Origin: Desemzia incerta
GTDB lineage: Bacteria > Bacillota > Bacilli > Lactobacillales > Carnobacteriaceae
Assembly: GCF_900115825.1 (NCBI RefSeq)
Contig: NZ_FOXW01000006.1
Location: forward strand, 1 to 64,000
DNA length: 64,000 nucleotides
Reading direction: 5' to 3'
Shown here: piece after piece, positions 25,837 through 34,517 of the stretch
How positions within the stretch are numbered: position 1 is the stretch's first letter
Layout: each line of letters begins with the position of its first letter
The notes under the pieces: generated by a model
Told to the model about the DNA's origin: nothing
The model's database searches: none
The model's input: the letters and a program-made list of their open reading frames with translations, nothing else
Program-made: the position numbers and the translations under genes

Positions 25837-26259
25837 CTATCCTTTAACATGAGCCATTTTCCACAACTGTTCGATATCTTTCTCTTCTACAGGGCCTGCT
25901 TGAAATTGAGCTATATGTTTATCATAAGTAGCGATTTTATGAACCAGCAAGTCCCGGGCCTGTTCCATTTCAAAAATGCGAGTTTCTATCTGTTGAAGTT
26001 GGTCATGAAGAATTTCTTTCTGCGCTTTTGAAACGTCTTCTGAAGATTGAGCTAATGTTGCAAATTCAATCATTGATTCGATAGATAATCCTGTTTTACG
26101 TAAACTTTTTGCTAAAAAAATCCAGTTCAAATCCATTGTCGTATAATTCCGGTAACCATTTTTATCTCTTTTGACAGGCGGAATGACACCAACTTTTTCA
26201 TAATACCTTAACGTATCTATCGATAATTCAAACATCTTTGCTGCACTTTTAATGTTCAT
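25837..26259 (-). CDS. MerR-family regulator
   Basis: A 140-residue MerR protein. The winged HTH is clear at residues 1-70 (IKSAAKMFELSIDTLRYYEK, then GYRNYTTMDLNWIFLAKSL), followed by a dimer coiled-coil to about residue 120. No cysteine-based metal-binding loop follows, so metals are unlikely; organic or aldehyde stress is more probable, as for AdhR-like proteins. It is upstream of an aldo/keto reductase gene, and both promoters hold the same palindrome in a 19-base spacer. Confidence 0.88.
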   Translation of the reverse strand: MNIKSAAKMFELSIDTLRYYEKVGVIPPVKRDKNGYRNYTTMDLNWIFLAKSLRKTGLSIESMIEFATLAQSSEDVSKAQKEILHDQLQQIETRIFEMEQARDLLVHKIATYDKHIAQFQAGPVEEKDIEQLWKMAHVKG

Positions 26260-26292
26260 CTTTCAACCTCCTAAACATTCATACTAACTAGT

Positions 26293-26323
26293 ATTATAAA
26301 CTATGGAGTTTACTCCATACCAA
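26293..26323 (-). promoter_or_regulatory. MerR-controlled promoter of merR
   Basis: TTGGTA, a 19-base spacer, TATAAT on the minus strand. The spacer carries TATGGAGTAAACTCCATAG, the same operator as in the reductase promoter. Confidence 0.82.
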
Positions 26324-26346
26324 CAAATATAAATGGTTGATGAAAT

Positions 26347-26389
26347 GAAAAAAAGCAATCTCTTTGGTCACTACAAGAGATTGCTTTTT
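26347..26389 (-). terminator. Terminator of the GNAT gene
   Basis: AGCAATCTCT pairs with AGAGATTGCT, with T and A runs on either side. Confidence 0.82.
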
Positions 26390-26407
26390 AACTACTGTAA
26401 CTAACGC

Positions 26408-26830
26408 TCACATTCCATCGTATCTTCGGTCTTTCACGAAAGCGGCTGCTTCTAGATCCTCTGCCATTTTAAATCCTTGGCGTTTGTAGAAAGAAATAGT
26501 ACTTTCTGTTCGATCCGTTAACAGCAGATTTTGATTGACCTTAGGATGCTTGTTGAGTACTCGATCAAGCAGCTCGCCGCCAATTCCTTGGTGTTGAAAA
26601 TCGGGTTTCACCAATAGATCTTGTACAAATAAAATCGTCTCTTTATCAGTAATATACCTAACTAATCCAATCAATTCCTGTTCTTTATACGCAGTGATTG
26701 TAAAAGAATTTCGGATGCCTCTTAACAGTTTTTCCATGTCTTTCGTATAAGCGGACCACCCCACTGAATCGTATAAAGCATGAACAGCTTTTTCCGGCAG
26801 ATGTTGGTTTTCTTTAAAGATAATTGTCAT
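26408..26830 (-). CDS. GNAT-family N-acetyltransferase
   Basis: A 140-residue acetyltransferase. The acetyl-CoA pyrophosphate loop is visible as VKPDFQHQGIGGELLDRVL (about residues 74-92), and the following strand-helix ends in SFYKRQGFKMAED. The N-terminal acceptor region gives no substrate clue. It is monocistronic, starting at an ATG preceded by AGAGGAG. Confidence 0.85.
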   Translation of the reverse strand: MTIIFKENQHLPEKAVHALYDSVGWSAYTKDMEKLLRGIRNSFTITAYKEQELIGLVRYITDKETILFVQDLLVKPDFQHQGIGGELLDRVLNKHPKVNQNLLLTDRTESTISFYKRQGFKMAEDLEAAAFVKDRRYDGM

Positions 26831-26907
26831 GTTGTTTTCTCCTCTGATTTTATTTTTTCTTAATAATCAGTAGAAGATTTCATACAGCAACGTCATTTAA
26901 GCCCTCC

Positions 26908-27879
26908 TTAAAGCAGTTCTTTCCGCAACTCTGCTCCTGATTTTGGAGAAAGATACGCTGGTGCGATATCAAAAACCGTTTTGGCGCCGTATTGTTTTTC
27001 TTGTGCTAAACGATAGGCTGCTCGAGCATAAGCAATAGCTGCAGCTGCAGTGAATTGAGGATTGCTGTCCAAATCTAAGCTGAATTCATAAACAGCCATA
27101 TTCGCTTCATCCGTATACCCTCGACGAATCACACGTCCGCCATGCGGCATCCCTGTATGCTGCTGGTAGAACTCTGCTTCATTTATAAAATGAACTTCTG
27201 ATTCGTATTCTGCAAAATAATCTTTCATCGTTTGGATATCTTTTGTGATGCCCTCTTTATCTGCACCCTCTTCAGGTACAACATAGCACACTCGTTTATG
27301 AGAAGAGGTCTTTGTGTAGGAAACTTCTTTTCCTTCTTTGATTTCCGTGATCAAATCGTCATTAGGAAGCGTATATTGAACGCCTAATTTAACACCCGCT
27401 ACTCGTCTGATAGCGTCGCTGTGCCCTTGGCTGACCCCTTTGCCCCAGAACGTGTACGTTTCTCCTTTAGGCAATACAGACTCAGCAACTAATCGATTCA
27501 ATGAAAACAAACCAGGATCCCATCCAGTCGCAATCACTCCTACTGTCTGATTGGTTAGGGCTGTTTCATTGATACTATCAAAGTGAGCTGGTATTTCAGC
27601 ATGATTGTCATAGCTGTTTACCGTGTGGAAATTCTGTTGCAGTACAGGAGCTTGGACAGGAATATCCGACTTCGATCCTCCGCATAAGATCAACACATCG
27701 ATCTTATCTTTAAAATCAGTGATTTCGTCCAACGGATAAACTGCTGCATTACTTGGTACTTGTGCAGGGTCTCTTCGTGTAAAGACACCTGTCAGTTCCA
27801 TATCCGGGTTCAAGGCCAACTCCGTCTCTACCCCTTTTCCTAAATTACCATATCCTACAATACCAATTTTGATTGCCAT
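26908..27879 (-). CDS. ddh: meso-Diaminopimelate dehydrogenase
   Basis: A 323-residue NADP-dependent enzyme that makes meso-DAP directly from tetrahydrodipicolinate for lysine and peptidoglycan. The start MAIKIGIVGYGNLGKGVE holds the Rossmann motif; later LILCGGSKSDIPVQAP, TGWDPGLFSLNR and the KGVSQGHSDAIRR segment match Ddh. An earlier frame start inside the riboswitch is not used. It is controlled by a lysine riboswitch and terminator. Its presence agrees with a DAP-type wall in a lactic acid bacterium. Confidence 0.93.
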   Translation of the reverse strand: MAIKIGIVGYGNLGKGVETELALNPDMELTGVFTRRDPAQVPSNAAVYPLDEITDFKDKIDVLILCGGSKSDIPVQAPVLQQNFHTVNSYDNHAEIPAHFDSINETALTNQTVGVIATGWDPGLFSLNRLVAESVLPKGETYTFWGKGVSQGHSDAIRRVAGVKLGVQYTLPNDDLITEIKEGKEVSYTKTSSHKRVCYVVPEEGADKEGITKDIQTMKDYFAEYESEVHFINEAEFYQQHTGMPHGGRVIRRGYTDEANMAVYEFSLDLDSNPQFTAAAAIAYARAAYRLAQEKQYGAKTVFDIAPAYLSPKSGAELRKELL

Positions 27880-27931
27880 CGTGTTTCCCCTTTCCAAATC
27901 CCTTATTGAATAATTGTTCATGAAAATAAAC

Positions 27932-28131
27932 AAAAAAATCATGAGCAAAAGGCACCCATGATTTTCTCCTTCTGCCCTCAATATAAGCAGTTCTTCGCAT
28001 TTGAGATGGGCATCTCAAAATTGACAGTACCATACTTATTTAATATGATCCCAATGCTTCAAAGCATTTCGGCGACTGCACCTTTCGACAAGCTACTCTT
28101 TACAACCGCGACCTCTATCTTATATCGACTA
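27932..28131 (-). promoter_or_regulatory. Lysine riboswitch (L-box) with terminator, before ddh
   Basis: On the minus strand, conserved L-box blocks appear in order: AGATAGAGGTCGCGG, AAGAGTAGC, GCAGTCGCCGAAAT, and GTATGGTACTGTCA. Closing stem P1 pairs ATATAAG (about 28121-28127) with CTTATAT (about 27980-27987). A hairpin with AAAATCATG and CATGATTTTTTT (27932-27966) then forms the terminator. High lysine should therefore stop transcription of ddh. The class is assigned from conserved sequence blocks. Confidence 0.88.
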
Positions 28132-28225
28132 TTCTGTTTAATTTTCTTAACCCTAACACACGGTTTTTTAGAAATCAACTCATTCCTATAGAGCGGAAAG
28201 TGATAACCAGCAGCTACTTACTAAA

Positions 28226-28273
28226 ACACAACATGTAGTATTCAAGTAATTAAAAAAGTTATACATATAGTAT
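28226..28273 (+). promoter_or_regulatory. Pair of NrdR-like boxes before nrdD
   Basis: ACACAACATGTAGTAT (28226-28241) and GTTATACATATAGTAT (28258-28273) fit the NrdR box acaCwAtATaTwGtgt at about 13 and 10 of 16 positions. Their starts are 32 bases apart, the usual three-turn spacing. NrdR would repress ribonucleotide reductase when dATP is high. Confidence 0.6.
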
Positions 28274-28342
28274 TTTTTTAGTTGTTATTTATTTTTTTAG
28301 CGGTAAAATAAAGAATAGATCATATAGAAAGCAGGAAGTCAT

Positions 28343-30526
28343 ATGTCACCACATCCAAAAAACGCAGTCTTACATAAACCTTTAACTATCCAAAAAAATG
28401 ACGGTCATTTAGAACCGTATCAACCTTCTAAATTGAAACGTTCGCTTTTAAAAGCTGCCCGTTCGGCGAATACTACAGAGTTATCCGATTTTAACGCTCA
28501 TGATTTACTTAATGAAATAGAAAATTCTCTTTGTTTTGAAGAAGAGGAAGTTGTTTCTGCTCTTTTTTTAGATAGTCTTGTGAAAAAAGTTCTATTATCA
28601 AAAGGTTATCAGGCAACTCTAGAACACTACCAAGAATTCCAAACGAGTAAGCAACGTGCCCACCAGCAAAATCGGGATATCGATTATATGATCACGAAAT
28701 TGATGGCAAAAGATAAGACAGTAGTCAACGAAAACGCCAATAAAGACAGCAATGTATTCAACACCCAACGTGATTTGACCGCTGGAATAGTGGCAAAAAC
28801 GATCGGTATTCGTTTATTGCCTAAATCGGTTGCCAATGCTCACGAAAAAGGCGACATCCATTATCATGATTTGGACTACACACCCTACTCCCCTTTAAGC
28901 AACTGCTGCTTGATCGACTTTGAAAATATGTTTGCTGAAGGGTTCAAAATTGGGAACGCTGAAGTAGAAAGTCCTCGTTCTATCCAAACTGCAGCTGCTC
29001 AAACGGCTCAGATCATTGCAAATGTGGCTTCCAGTCAATATGGCGGCTGCAGCTTTGACCGGATTGATGAAGTGTTGGCTCCTTACGCACAACTCAATCA
29101 TCAAAAGCATCAATCAGAAGCTGACAAATGGATCTCAGACCCTGAAAAAAAACAAGCTTATGTAACAGAACGAACTCAAAAAGACATTTATGACGCGATG
29201 CAAAGTTTGGAATATGAAATCAACACGCTTTATACTTCTCAAGGCCAAACACCTTTTACCAGTATTGGTTTTGGTTTAGGAACGAATTGGTTCGAAAGAG
29301 AAATCCAAAAAGCAATTCTTCAGATTCGAATCCAAGGCTTAGGAAAAGAAAAACGGACAGCCATTTTCCCAAAACTGATCTTTACGTTAAAACGCGGACT
29401 GAACTTAAGCCCAAGCGACCCTAACTACGATATCAAACAGTTAGCCATAGAATGTTCTACTAAGCGAATGTATCCAGACGTTTTGAGTTACGACAAAATC
29501 GTGGAGTTGACTGGAAGCTTCAAAGCGCCGATGGGTTGCCGCTCTTTCTTGCAAGGATGGAAGAATGAACAAGGACAAGATATCACAGCTGGCCGTATGA
29601 ATTTAGGTGTAGTGACACTGAACTTGCCTCGAATGGCTTTAGAGGCAAATGGAGACTTCACACTTTTTTGGACCATTTTCCGTTCTCGATTGGCTGTAGC
29701 CAAAGATGCACTCGTTTATAAAGCTAAGCGTGTAGAAGAGGCTCTTCCTGAAAATGCGCCGATCCTTTACCAACATGGAGCATTTGGGCAGCGGCTCGCT
29801 CCCGGAGAATCTGTAGCGTCTTTATTTGCTCACAAACGAGCAACTGTTTCACTCGGTTACATCGGATTATATGAAGTCGCAGCTTCTTTTTACGGGAAGG
29901 ATTGGGAAGCGAACCTTGAAGCAAAAGAATTTACTCTGGAGATTGTTAAACAATTGAAAAATGCCGCTGATCAATGGGGAGACGAATACGGCTATCACTT
30001 CAGTGTATATTCTACTCCTAGTGAAAGTTTGACGGATCGTTTTTGTCGTCTGGATACCGAAAAATTCGGTGAGGTCCCAGACATTACCGCTAAAGGCTAC
30101 TATACAAATAGTTTCCATTATGACGTCCGGAAAAATCCTACTCCTTTTGAAAAGCTGGATTTTGAAAAAGACTATCCGCAGTTTTGTTCTGGAGGCTTTA
30201 TCCATTACTGCGAATACCCGAAACTGGATACCAATCCAAAAGCTCTGGAAGCAGTATGGGATTATGCCTATGATCGAGTAGGCTACCTTGGCACCAACAC
30301 TCCGATTGATCATTGCTACAAATGTGATTTCAAAGGCGAATTTGAACCTACAGAAGTTGGATTTAAATGTCCTGTTTGCGGTAATCATGATCCGGCTGAG
30401 TGCGATGTTGTCAAACGGACATGCGGTTACCTTGGAAATCCGCAACAACGTCCGATGGTAGCAGGACGCCATAAAGAAATCCGGTCACGGGTCAAACACT
30501 TGAAAGGTCGTGACGAAAATGCCTAA
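28343..30526 (+). CDS. nrdD: Anaerobic ribonucleoside-triphosphate reductase
   Basis: A 727-residue class III reductase. An N-terminal ATP cone covers about residues 10-105. The zinc site lies in CYKCDFKGEF and CPVCGNHDP, and the glycyl radical is in RTCGYLGNPQQRP, probably G695. It reduces nucleoside triphosphates without oxygen, after activation by NrdG. ATG 28343 follows GCAGGAAG. The next gene overlaps its end. NrdR-like boxes upstream suggest dATP control. Confidence 0.97.
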   Translation: MSPHPKNAVLHKPLTIQKNDGHLEPYQPSKLKRSLLKAARSANTTELSDFNAHDLLNEIENSLCFEEEEVVSALFLDSLVKKVLLSKGYQATLEHYQEFQTSKQRAHQQNRDIDYMITKLMAKDKTVVNENANKDSNVFNTQRDLTAGIVAKTIGIRLLPKSVANAHEKGDIHYHDLDYTPYSPLSNCCLIDFENMFAEGFKIGNAEVESPRSIQTAAAQTAQIIANVASSQYGGCSFDRIDEVLAPYAQLNHQKHQSEADKWISDPEKKQAYVTERTQKDIYDAMQSLEYEINTLYTSQGQTPFTSIGFGLGTNWFEREIQKAILQIRIQGLGKEKRTAIFPKLIFTLKRGLNLSPSDPNYDIKQLAIECSTKRMYPDVLSYDKIVELTGSFKAPMGCRSFLQGWKNEQGQDITAGRMNLGVVTLNLPRMALEANGDFTLFWTIFRSRLAVAKDALVYKAKRVEEALPENAPILYQHGAFGQRLAPGESVASLFAHKRATVSLGYIGLYEVAASFYGKDWEANLEAKEFTLEIVKQLKNAADQWGDEYGYHFSVYSTPSESLTDRFCRLDTEKFGEVPDITAKGYYTNSFHYDVRKNPTPFEKLDFEKDYPQFCSGGFIHYCEYPKLDTNPKALEAVWDYAYDRVGYLGTNTPIDHCYKCDFKGEFEPTEVGFKCPVCGNHDPAECDVVKRTCGYLGNPQQRPMVAGRHKEIRSRVKHLKGRDENA

Positions 30527-31070
30527 CCCGATAGAATGGACGTCTGCTGCTTACAGCCGGAACTACATTGCCGACTATAAACCGTACAATTTTGTCGATG
30601 GTGAAGGAGTACGTTGCAGCTTATACGTCAGCGGGTGTTTATTTGCTTGCAAAGGGTGTTACAACAAAGTAGCCCAGTCGTTTACTTACGGAAGACCGTA
30701 CACAAAAGAACTGGAAGATCAAATCATTGAAGACTTGCGTGCTGAATATTGCCAAGGTTTGACCTTATTAGGCGGAGAACCTTTTTTAAATACCGAGGTC
30801 ACTCTATCTTTATGCCGCAGAGTTCGAGAAGAATTTCAACATCAAAAAGACATTTGGAGTTGGACCGGTTATACTTGGGACGAACTGATGGAAGGCACAG
30901 CAGATAAAAAAGAATTGCTGCAGTATTTAGATGTAGTCGTCGATGGCCGCTTTGAATTGGGACTAAAAGATTTGACGCTGGCTTTTCGCGGCAGTTCCAA
31001 TCAACGAATCATCACTGTTCCTGAGTCAATTGAAACGGGAGAAGTTGTGTTGTGGAGACCTGGACAATAA
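30519..31070 (+). CDS. nrdG: NrdD-activating radical SAM enzyme
   Basis: A 183-residue radical SAM protein. The 4Fe-4S motif C-x3-C-x2-C is CLFACKGC (about residues 41-48), followed by TLLGGEPFLN, the GGE loop of the SAM site, and IWSWTGYTWDEL. It uses S-adenosylmethionine to put the radical on NrdD. ATG 30519 overlaps the end of nrdD by eight bases; a GTG nine bases upstream is possible but too close to AAAGG. A strong terminator follows. Confidence 0.95.
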   Translation: MPNPIEWTSAAYSRNYIADYKPYNFVDGEGVRCSLYVSGCLFACKGCYNKVAQSFTYGRPYTKELEDQIIEDLRAEYCQGLTLLGGEPFLNTEVTLSLCRRVREEFQHQKDIWSWTGYTWDELMEGTADKKELLQYLDVVVDGRFELGLKDLTLAFRGSSNQRIITVPESIETGEVVLWRPGQ

Positions 31071-31081
31071 TGACTTAAATG

Positions 31082-31127
31082 AATAGACAAAAACGGACTG
31101 TCATATAACAGTCCGTTTTTGTCTATT
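31082..31127. terminator. Bidirectional terminator after nrdG
   Basis: AATAGACAAAAACGGACTGT pairs fully with its complement around six bases; runs of A and T lie inside the stem. Confidence 0.88.
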
Positions 31128-31139
31128 GAAAAAGAAATT

Positions 31140-31526
31140 TCACTCCATTTCTTCTCCTTCTGTACTTTTTGCATTTTGTTCGACGCGGTATCTGATGATC
31201 TCCCGAATCAAGTCGTAAGGGATCGGTTGTTGGAAAGGAAATTGAATCGTGTTTTTGCTGTATTTGTACCCTTGGATTTTGTCTTTAAAATGTGTAATTG
31301 TCGTAGGTGTCGGATAAAAGCCAACATGATGTTTAAAGCCTGCAAAATGAACTAATATAAACCCATTCAAAATATAAGTGGCCATACTGTAACTCATTTT
31401 TTCTTGCGCTTCTGGAGCTTCCTCTTTTATGATCGAACGGATGCGGTACAGAATTTTCTGCACATCCTCAGGGAATGTCTGAATGTAGTCATCTACTTCT
31501 GTTCTATTTTCTTCAGATCTTGCCAT
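31140..31526 (-). CDS. DUF1801 / YdhG-like protein
   Basis: A 128-residue protein of the YdhG/DUF1801 family, with EVDDYIQTFPEDVQKILYRI near the start, KMSYSMATY in the middle and a GFYPTP turn. In Bacillus a YdhG-type protein acts as a frataxin-like iron chaperone; whether this copy does so is unknown. The gene begins with AGGAGGGGAAAC before ATG and lies 25 bases after the BrxA-like gene, so the two may be co-transcribed. Confidence 0.8.
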   Translation of the reverse strand: MARSEENRTEVDDYIQTFPEDVQKILYRIRSIIKEEAPEAQEKMSYSMATYILNGFILVHFAGFKHHVGFYPTPTTITHFKDKIQGYKYSKNTIQFPFQQPIPYDLIREIIRYRVEQNAKSTEGEEME

Positions 31527-31551
31527 GTTTCCCCTCCTTACTGTTCGAGTC

Positions 31552-32160
31552 CTATCCTATCAGTTCTCCCAACATCACTTCTACTATTTCGATTTCTTTT
31601 CTCTCGATCAAATAAGTACGGATGTCTTCGTTGATTGCCAATCGCTGCAATTGAAGAACATCCTCCACTACATTTGCCATGTCGACTTCATGCAGCACAC
31701 GATGGTAAGAATCAATCAGCAGACTTTTTGTTTCTGGAGTCCAACTAGCTACGGTTTTATTTTGCATCGCTTTCAATTCGAAAAAGGCTTCCGTCTCTTC
31801 TCTGCTGATTTGCCAATCCAACACTAAAAATTTGACCCACACCACTTCACGCATCCATTCGTAAAACAGTTGATCTTTTTTTAATAAAGCATAGAACAAA
31901 ATGGCTTTGCTGGTCGGTATATCTGTTGCTAGAAATTGATTGAATAAGTAAATATCCAACTCTTCCAATCGTTTCTGGATTTCACTGTAAAATCGGTTCG
32001 CTCTATCTTCACTGGTTAATTGAAAAAGGTTCTTTTCCCAAATGATTTCAGCTATTTCATCATGTCTTTTCCCTTGATGCAAAAGGGAAGCTACTTGTTT
32101 GGTCTCTTCATATAAAAATGATCGTGTATTCAACGTAGTTAAGTACTTTTTAGCCGCCAT
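31552..32160 (-). CDS. BrxA-like protein (DUF1819), without a BREX cluster
   Basis: A 202-residue protein that matches the DUF1819/BrxA pattern: a start running T-R-S-F-L-Y-E-E-T, then LLHQGKRHDEIAEIIWEKNL, a DIPTSKAILFYALLK segment and REVVWVKFLVLDW (about residues 105-118). BrxA belongs to BREX phage-defence systems and binds DNA. Here no brxB, brxC, pglX or pglZ is present; neighbours are a DUF1801 gene and a phosphoesterase gene. It starts at ATG with GAGG upstream. A role outside BREX is possible. Confidence 0.72.
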   Translation of the reverse strand: MAAKKYLTTLNTRSFLYEETKQVASLLHQGKRHDEIAEIIWEKNLFQLTSEDRANRFYSEIQKRLEELDIYLFNQFLATDIPTSKAILFYALLKKDQLFYEWMREVVWVKFLVLDWQISREETEAFFELKAMQNKTVASWTPETKSLLIDSYHRVLHEVDMANVVEDVLQLQRLAINEDIRTYLIERKEIEIVEVMLGELIG

Positions 32161-32256
32161 ATATCCTCACTCTTCTCTTAGAATTGTCTAATGTCAGTAT
32201 ACCATTTATTTGCACAGACAACAGGTGAGAACTATTTATTAAACCTCACTTTTGAG

Positions 32257-32289
32257 CAAAAAAAACAAGATAGATAGACACTATCTTGC
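32257..32289 (-). terminator. Terminator of the phosphoesterase gene
   Basis: CAAGATAG pairs with CTATCTTG around seven bases, followed by eight Ts on the minus strand. Confidence 0.87.
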
Positions 32290-32309
32290 TTTTTAAAACC
32301 TTTTCTATT

Positions 32310-34106
32310 TTATTCTTTCATGATCCCAAATTCATGTACTTTTTCGATTGCACGTTCTTCATCTTCTTCCAAGTCCCCAAATACTTGATAAATTTCGACT
32401 TTCAATTCATTTCCTTCTACATTGTAAACCGCAAAGTTTTGAATAGTAGAGTCTCGGTTGTTGGAATGCGAATTTGCAAATACCCCTTCTTTTTGAGGTT
32501 GATTTCCATAAGCAAATAAATTGTTATAGTAATCGACATTTTCTTGCGTCATCCAATTCAGCTCAGGTCTGACTTCATGAATGTGTTCTAAAGGTTTATT
32601 GTAAATATCGTCATAAGCTTTTGTTCCTCCCGTATTCGGCAAAACAAATACTGTTCCTGAAGGATTTTTGTAGTACTCTACGTTATTTTCATCCAACACA
32701 ACTTCTGCTTGATCGATCGTTGCATTAGAGAAGTTTTCTTCCGTAGCCACAAAATTCAATGATTTTGTTCGAGACACGACGTGGTCATGTCCTTGTAAAG
32801 CCAAGTCGACATCCAATTCATCAATCATTTGCATAAATTCTTCTCTGACTTTTTGAACATCTTCATCTTGTAAAGAATGATACGATTTAGAGTACAACGG
32901 CTTGTGATACGTTAAGATGACCCATTTCGCCCCGTCTTCACGAGCTTGTTTGATGTCTTCTTCAATCCAAGCCAACTGTTCTTCTCCAATCGCTTTTCCT
33001 TCTGGATTGTCCTCGGATTCTTTATTGTCATTGGTATTGGCAACTACAAAGTGAACCCCGTTGTAGTCAAATGAGTAATACGAACCGCCATTTACTTGAT
33101 CATTAGTTACAGGGACATTGATGTGTTCATTGAATTTCTCTGTCAACTGAGGATCGCCATATTCCAACGCATACTCGTCATGATTTCCTGGTGCTACTGC
33201 TAGCGGCTGCTGCATCCATGATTCTTGCGATTGAGAAAAAATATCCACCCATTCGTCTTCCACTTCAGCTGTTTCGACCACATCACCTGTATGTAGAACA
33301 AAATCTGCTTCTGACACTTCTAAGGCTTGCTCCAGAGTGTCAGCTCCATAAGCGGCTTCATTTTGTACGTTCTCGTTCCAATAAGCGTTTTGAGTATCAG
33401 TGTATTGGATGAACGTAAACTCATCCCCAGCTTCTCCAGCTGTGTTGAAAGTTCCAATTTCACTCTTTTCCCCAGTTTCGCTCCCTACTTGATAGTAATA
33501 AGTTGTGTTAGGTTCTAACTCTGTCGCTAATGCTTTATAAGAATATTCCGTCACATCAATCAAGTCAAGCGACCCCACTGCATCTCCGCTGGTCCATTCA
33601 GGTCCGCTTTGATTCTCATCCGTATAATAGCCGTTCACAACAGGTTCGCCATTTTCATCTTCAACGGTGTTTCCTTCTTCATCTTTTTCCACGTCTGCAT
33701 AAATATAAAATCCGTCTTCTGTTCGTTCTGCATAACGGTTCGTCACTTCTGTATTTTCTGCTTCAAAAACGAGTGCATCACTCAAGTCTTCAGCAGTACT
33801 GACCCATACTTTTGCGTCATCAAATTGGTTGGTTGTGTACCAATTGAACCCCATTTGAGTTTGGGTATCTCCATTGATCGTGGTAATGATCCTATTGGGT
33901 ACATTGTTTACTTCCACCTCAGCTACTTCTGGTTTTGTGTCCAGCAACTCCATATTTGATGCAGTTGACTCTTGGGCAGTTGCAGTTGCTTCGTCGGCTT
34001 CTGAACCTGAGTTTGCCTCGCATCCAAACAATACCATTGGTGCCAACAACACCATTGCAGCGATTTTTGGCGTAGAAAACTTTTTGTACTTTCTATTTGT
34101 CGTCAT
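32310..34106 (-). CDS. Secreted lipoprotein metallophosphoesterase, purple-acid-phosphatase-like
   Basis: A 598-residue exported protein. A basic, hydrophobic signal ends at the lipobox LFGC, so it is tethered outside the membrane. An acidic stretch (EADEATATAQ) follows. Residues about 60-210 resemble the N-terminal fibronectin-like domain of purple acid phosphatases (P-N-T-T-Y-Y-Y-Q-V-G). The metal site is read from YTDTQNAYW, HTGDVV, PGNHDEYA, TYHKPLYS and GHDHVV. The start follows GGGAGGAAAGATA. It would hydrolyse phosphate esters outside the cell; substrate is unknown. It is monocistronic. Confidence 0.87.
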   Translation of the reverse strand: MTTNRKYKKFSTPKIAAMVLLAPMVLFGCEANSGSEADEATATAQESTASNMELLDTKPEVAEVEVNNVPNRIITTINGDTQTQMGFNWYTTNQFDDAKVWVSTAEDLSDALVFEAENTEVTNRYAERTEDGFYIYADVEKDEEGNTVEDENGEPVVNGYYTDENQSGPEWTSGDAVGSLDLIDVTEYSYKALATELEPNTTYYYQVGSETGEKSEIGTFNTAGEAGDEFTFIQYTDTQNAYWNENVQNEAAYGADTLEQALEVSEADFVLHTGDVVETAEVEDEWVDIFSQSQESWMQQPLAVAPGNHDEYALEYGDPQLTEKFNEHINVPVTNDQVNGGSYYSFDYNGVHFVVANTNDNKESEDNPEGKAIGEEQLAWIEEDIKQAREDGAKWVILTYHKPLYSKSYHSLQDEDVQKVREEFMQMIDELDVDLALQGHDHVVSRTKSLNFVATEENFSNATIDQAEVVLDENNVEYYKNPSGTVFVLPNTGGTKAYDDIYNKPLEHIHEVRPELNWMTQENVDYYNNLFAYGNQPQKEGVFANSHSNNRDSTIQNFAVYNVEGNELKVEIYQVFGDLEEDEERAIEKVHEFGIMKE

Positions 34107-34271
34107 TATCTTTCCTCCCAAACTAAAATTCCATTAAGCCCCCATCAGTTGGGCTTATGCATTCATTTTATACAATGAATGTATATTTCCTGCAAACTCC
34201 CTGTGAAAGTTGAGTAAAGGTCTTTACAAATGAATCTTGCTTACTATGAATTTAGTTTCTTGGGGGATTTT

Positions 34272-34411
34272 CGGCCATGAGCCGGGGATTTGTCATCGTC
34301 ATGGCCGGATCAGGAGTTCAAAAAAGCCATGAGCAAAGAAATCTATCGCTTCATGGCCGAGCACCCTCTCTGATTCAGCCATGAGCCTCGAATTTACACC
34401 ACTCATGGCCG
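34272..34411. repeat. Triple-hairpin intergenic repeat, copy 1
   Basis: Three units of GGCCATGAG or GCCATGAG, about 17 bases, then CATGGCC follow each other at 34272-34307, 34326-34360 and 34378-34411. Each forms a seven-to-eight-base stem. The spacer GAGCACCCTCTCTGATTC is kept in copy 2 (34853-34991). The stretch encodes nothing clear. It is a dispersed, structured repeat of unknown origin. Confidence 0.75.
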
Positions 34412-34457
34412 AATTTATTTTTTCACGATGTCAATTCAGCAAAATAAATGTGTTAAA

Positions 34458-34489
34458 CTACAAATAAATAACGCGTTATTTATTTGTAG
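34458..34489. promoter_or_regulatory. 32-bp perfect palindrome before a small membrane-protein gene
   Basis: The half-site CTACAAATAAATAACG is followed immediately by its exact complement. It ends 28 bases before the start codon of the next gene. It could be an operator for a dimeric repressor, or a leader hairpin; its sequence is not followed by a T run, so it is not a standard terminator. Confidence 0.7.
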
Positions 34490-34517
34490 AACAATTCTTC
34501 ATTAAGGAGGAAGTCAT

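Noticed and set aside
29867-30472. 201-codon minus-strand reading opposite nrdD
   Set aside because: The plus strand holds a fully conserved NrdD with its zinc and radical motifs; the opposite reading is a shadow.
33530-34137. Plus-strand readings opposite the phosphoesterase gene
   Set aside because: They lie inside a strongly supported lipoprotein gene and have no ribosome sites.
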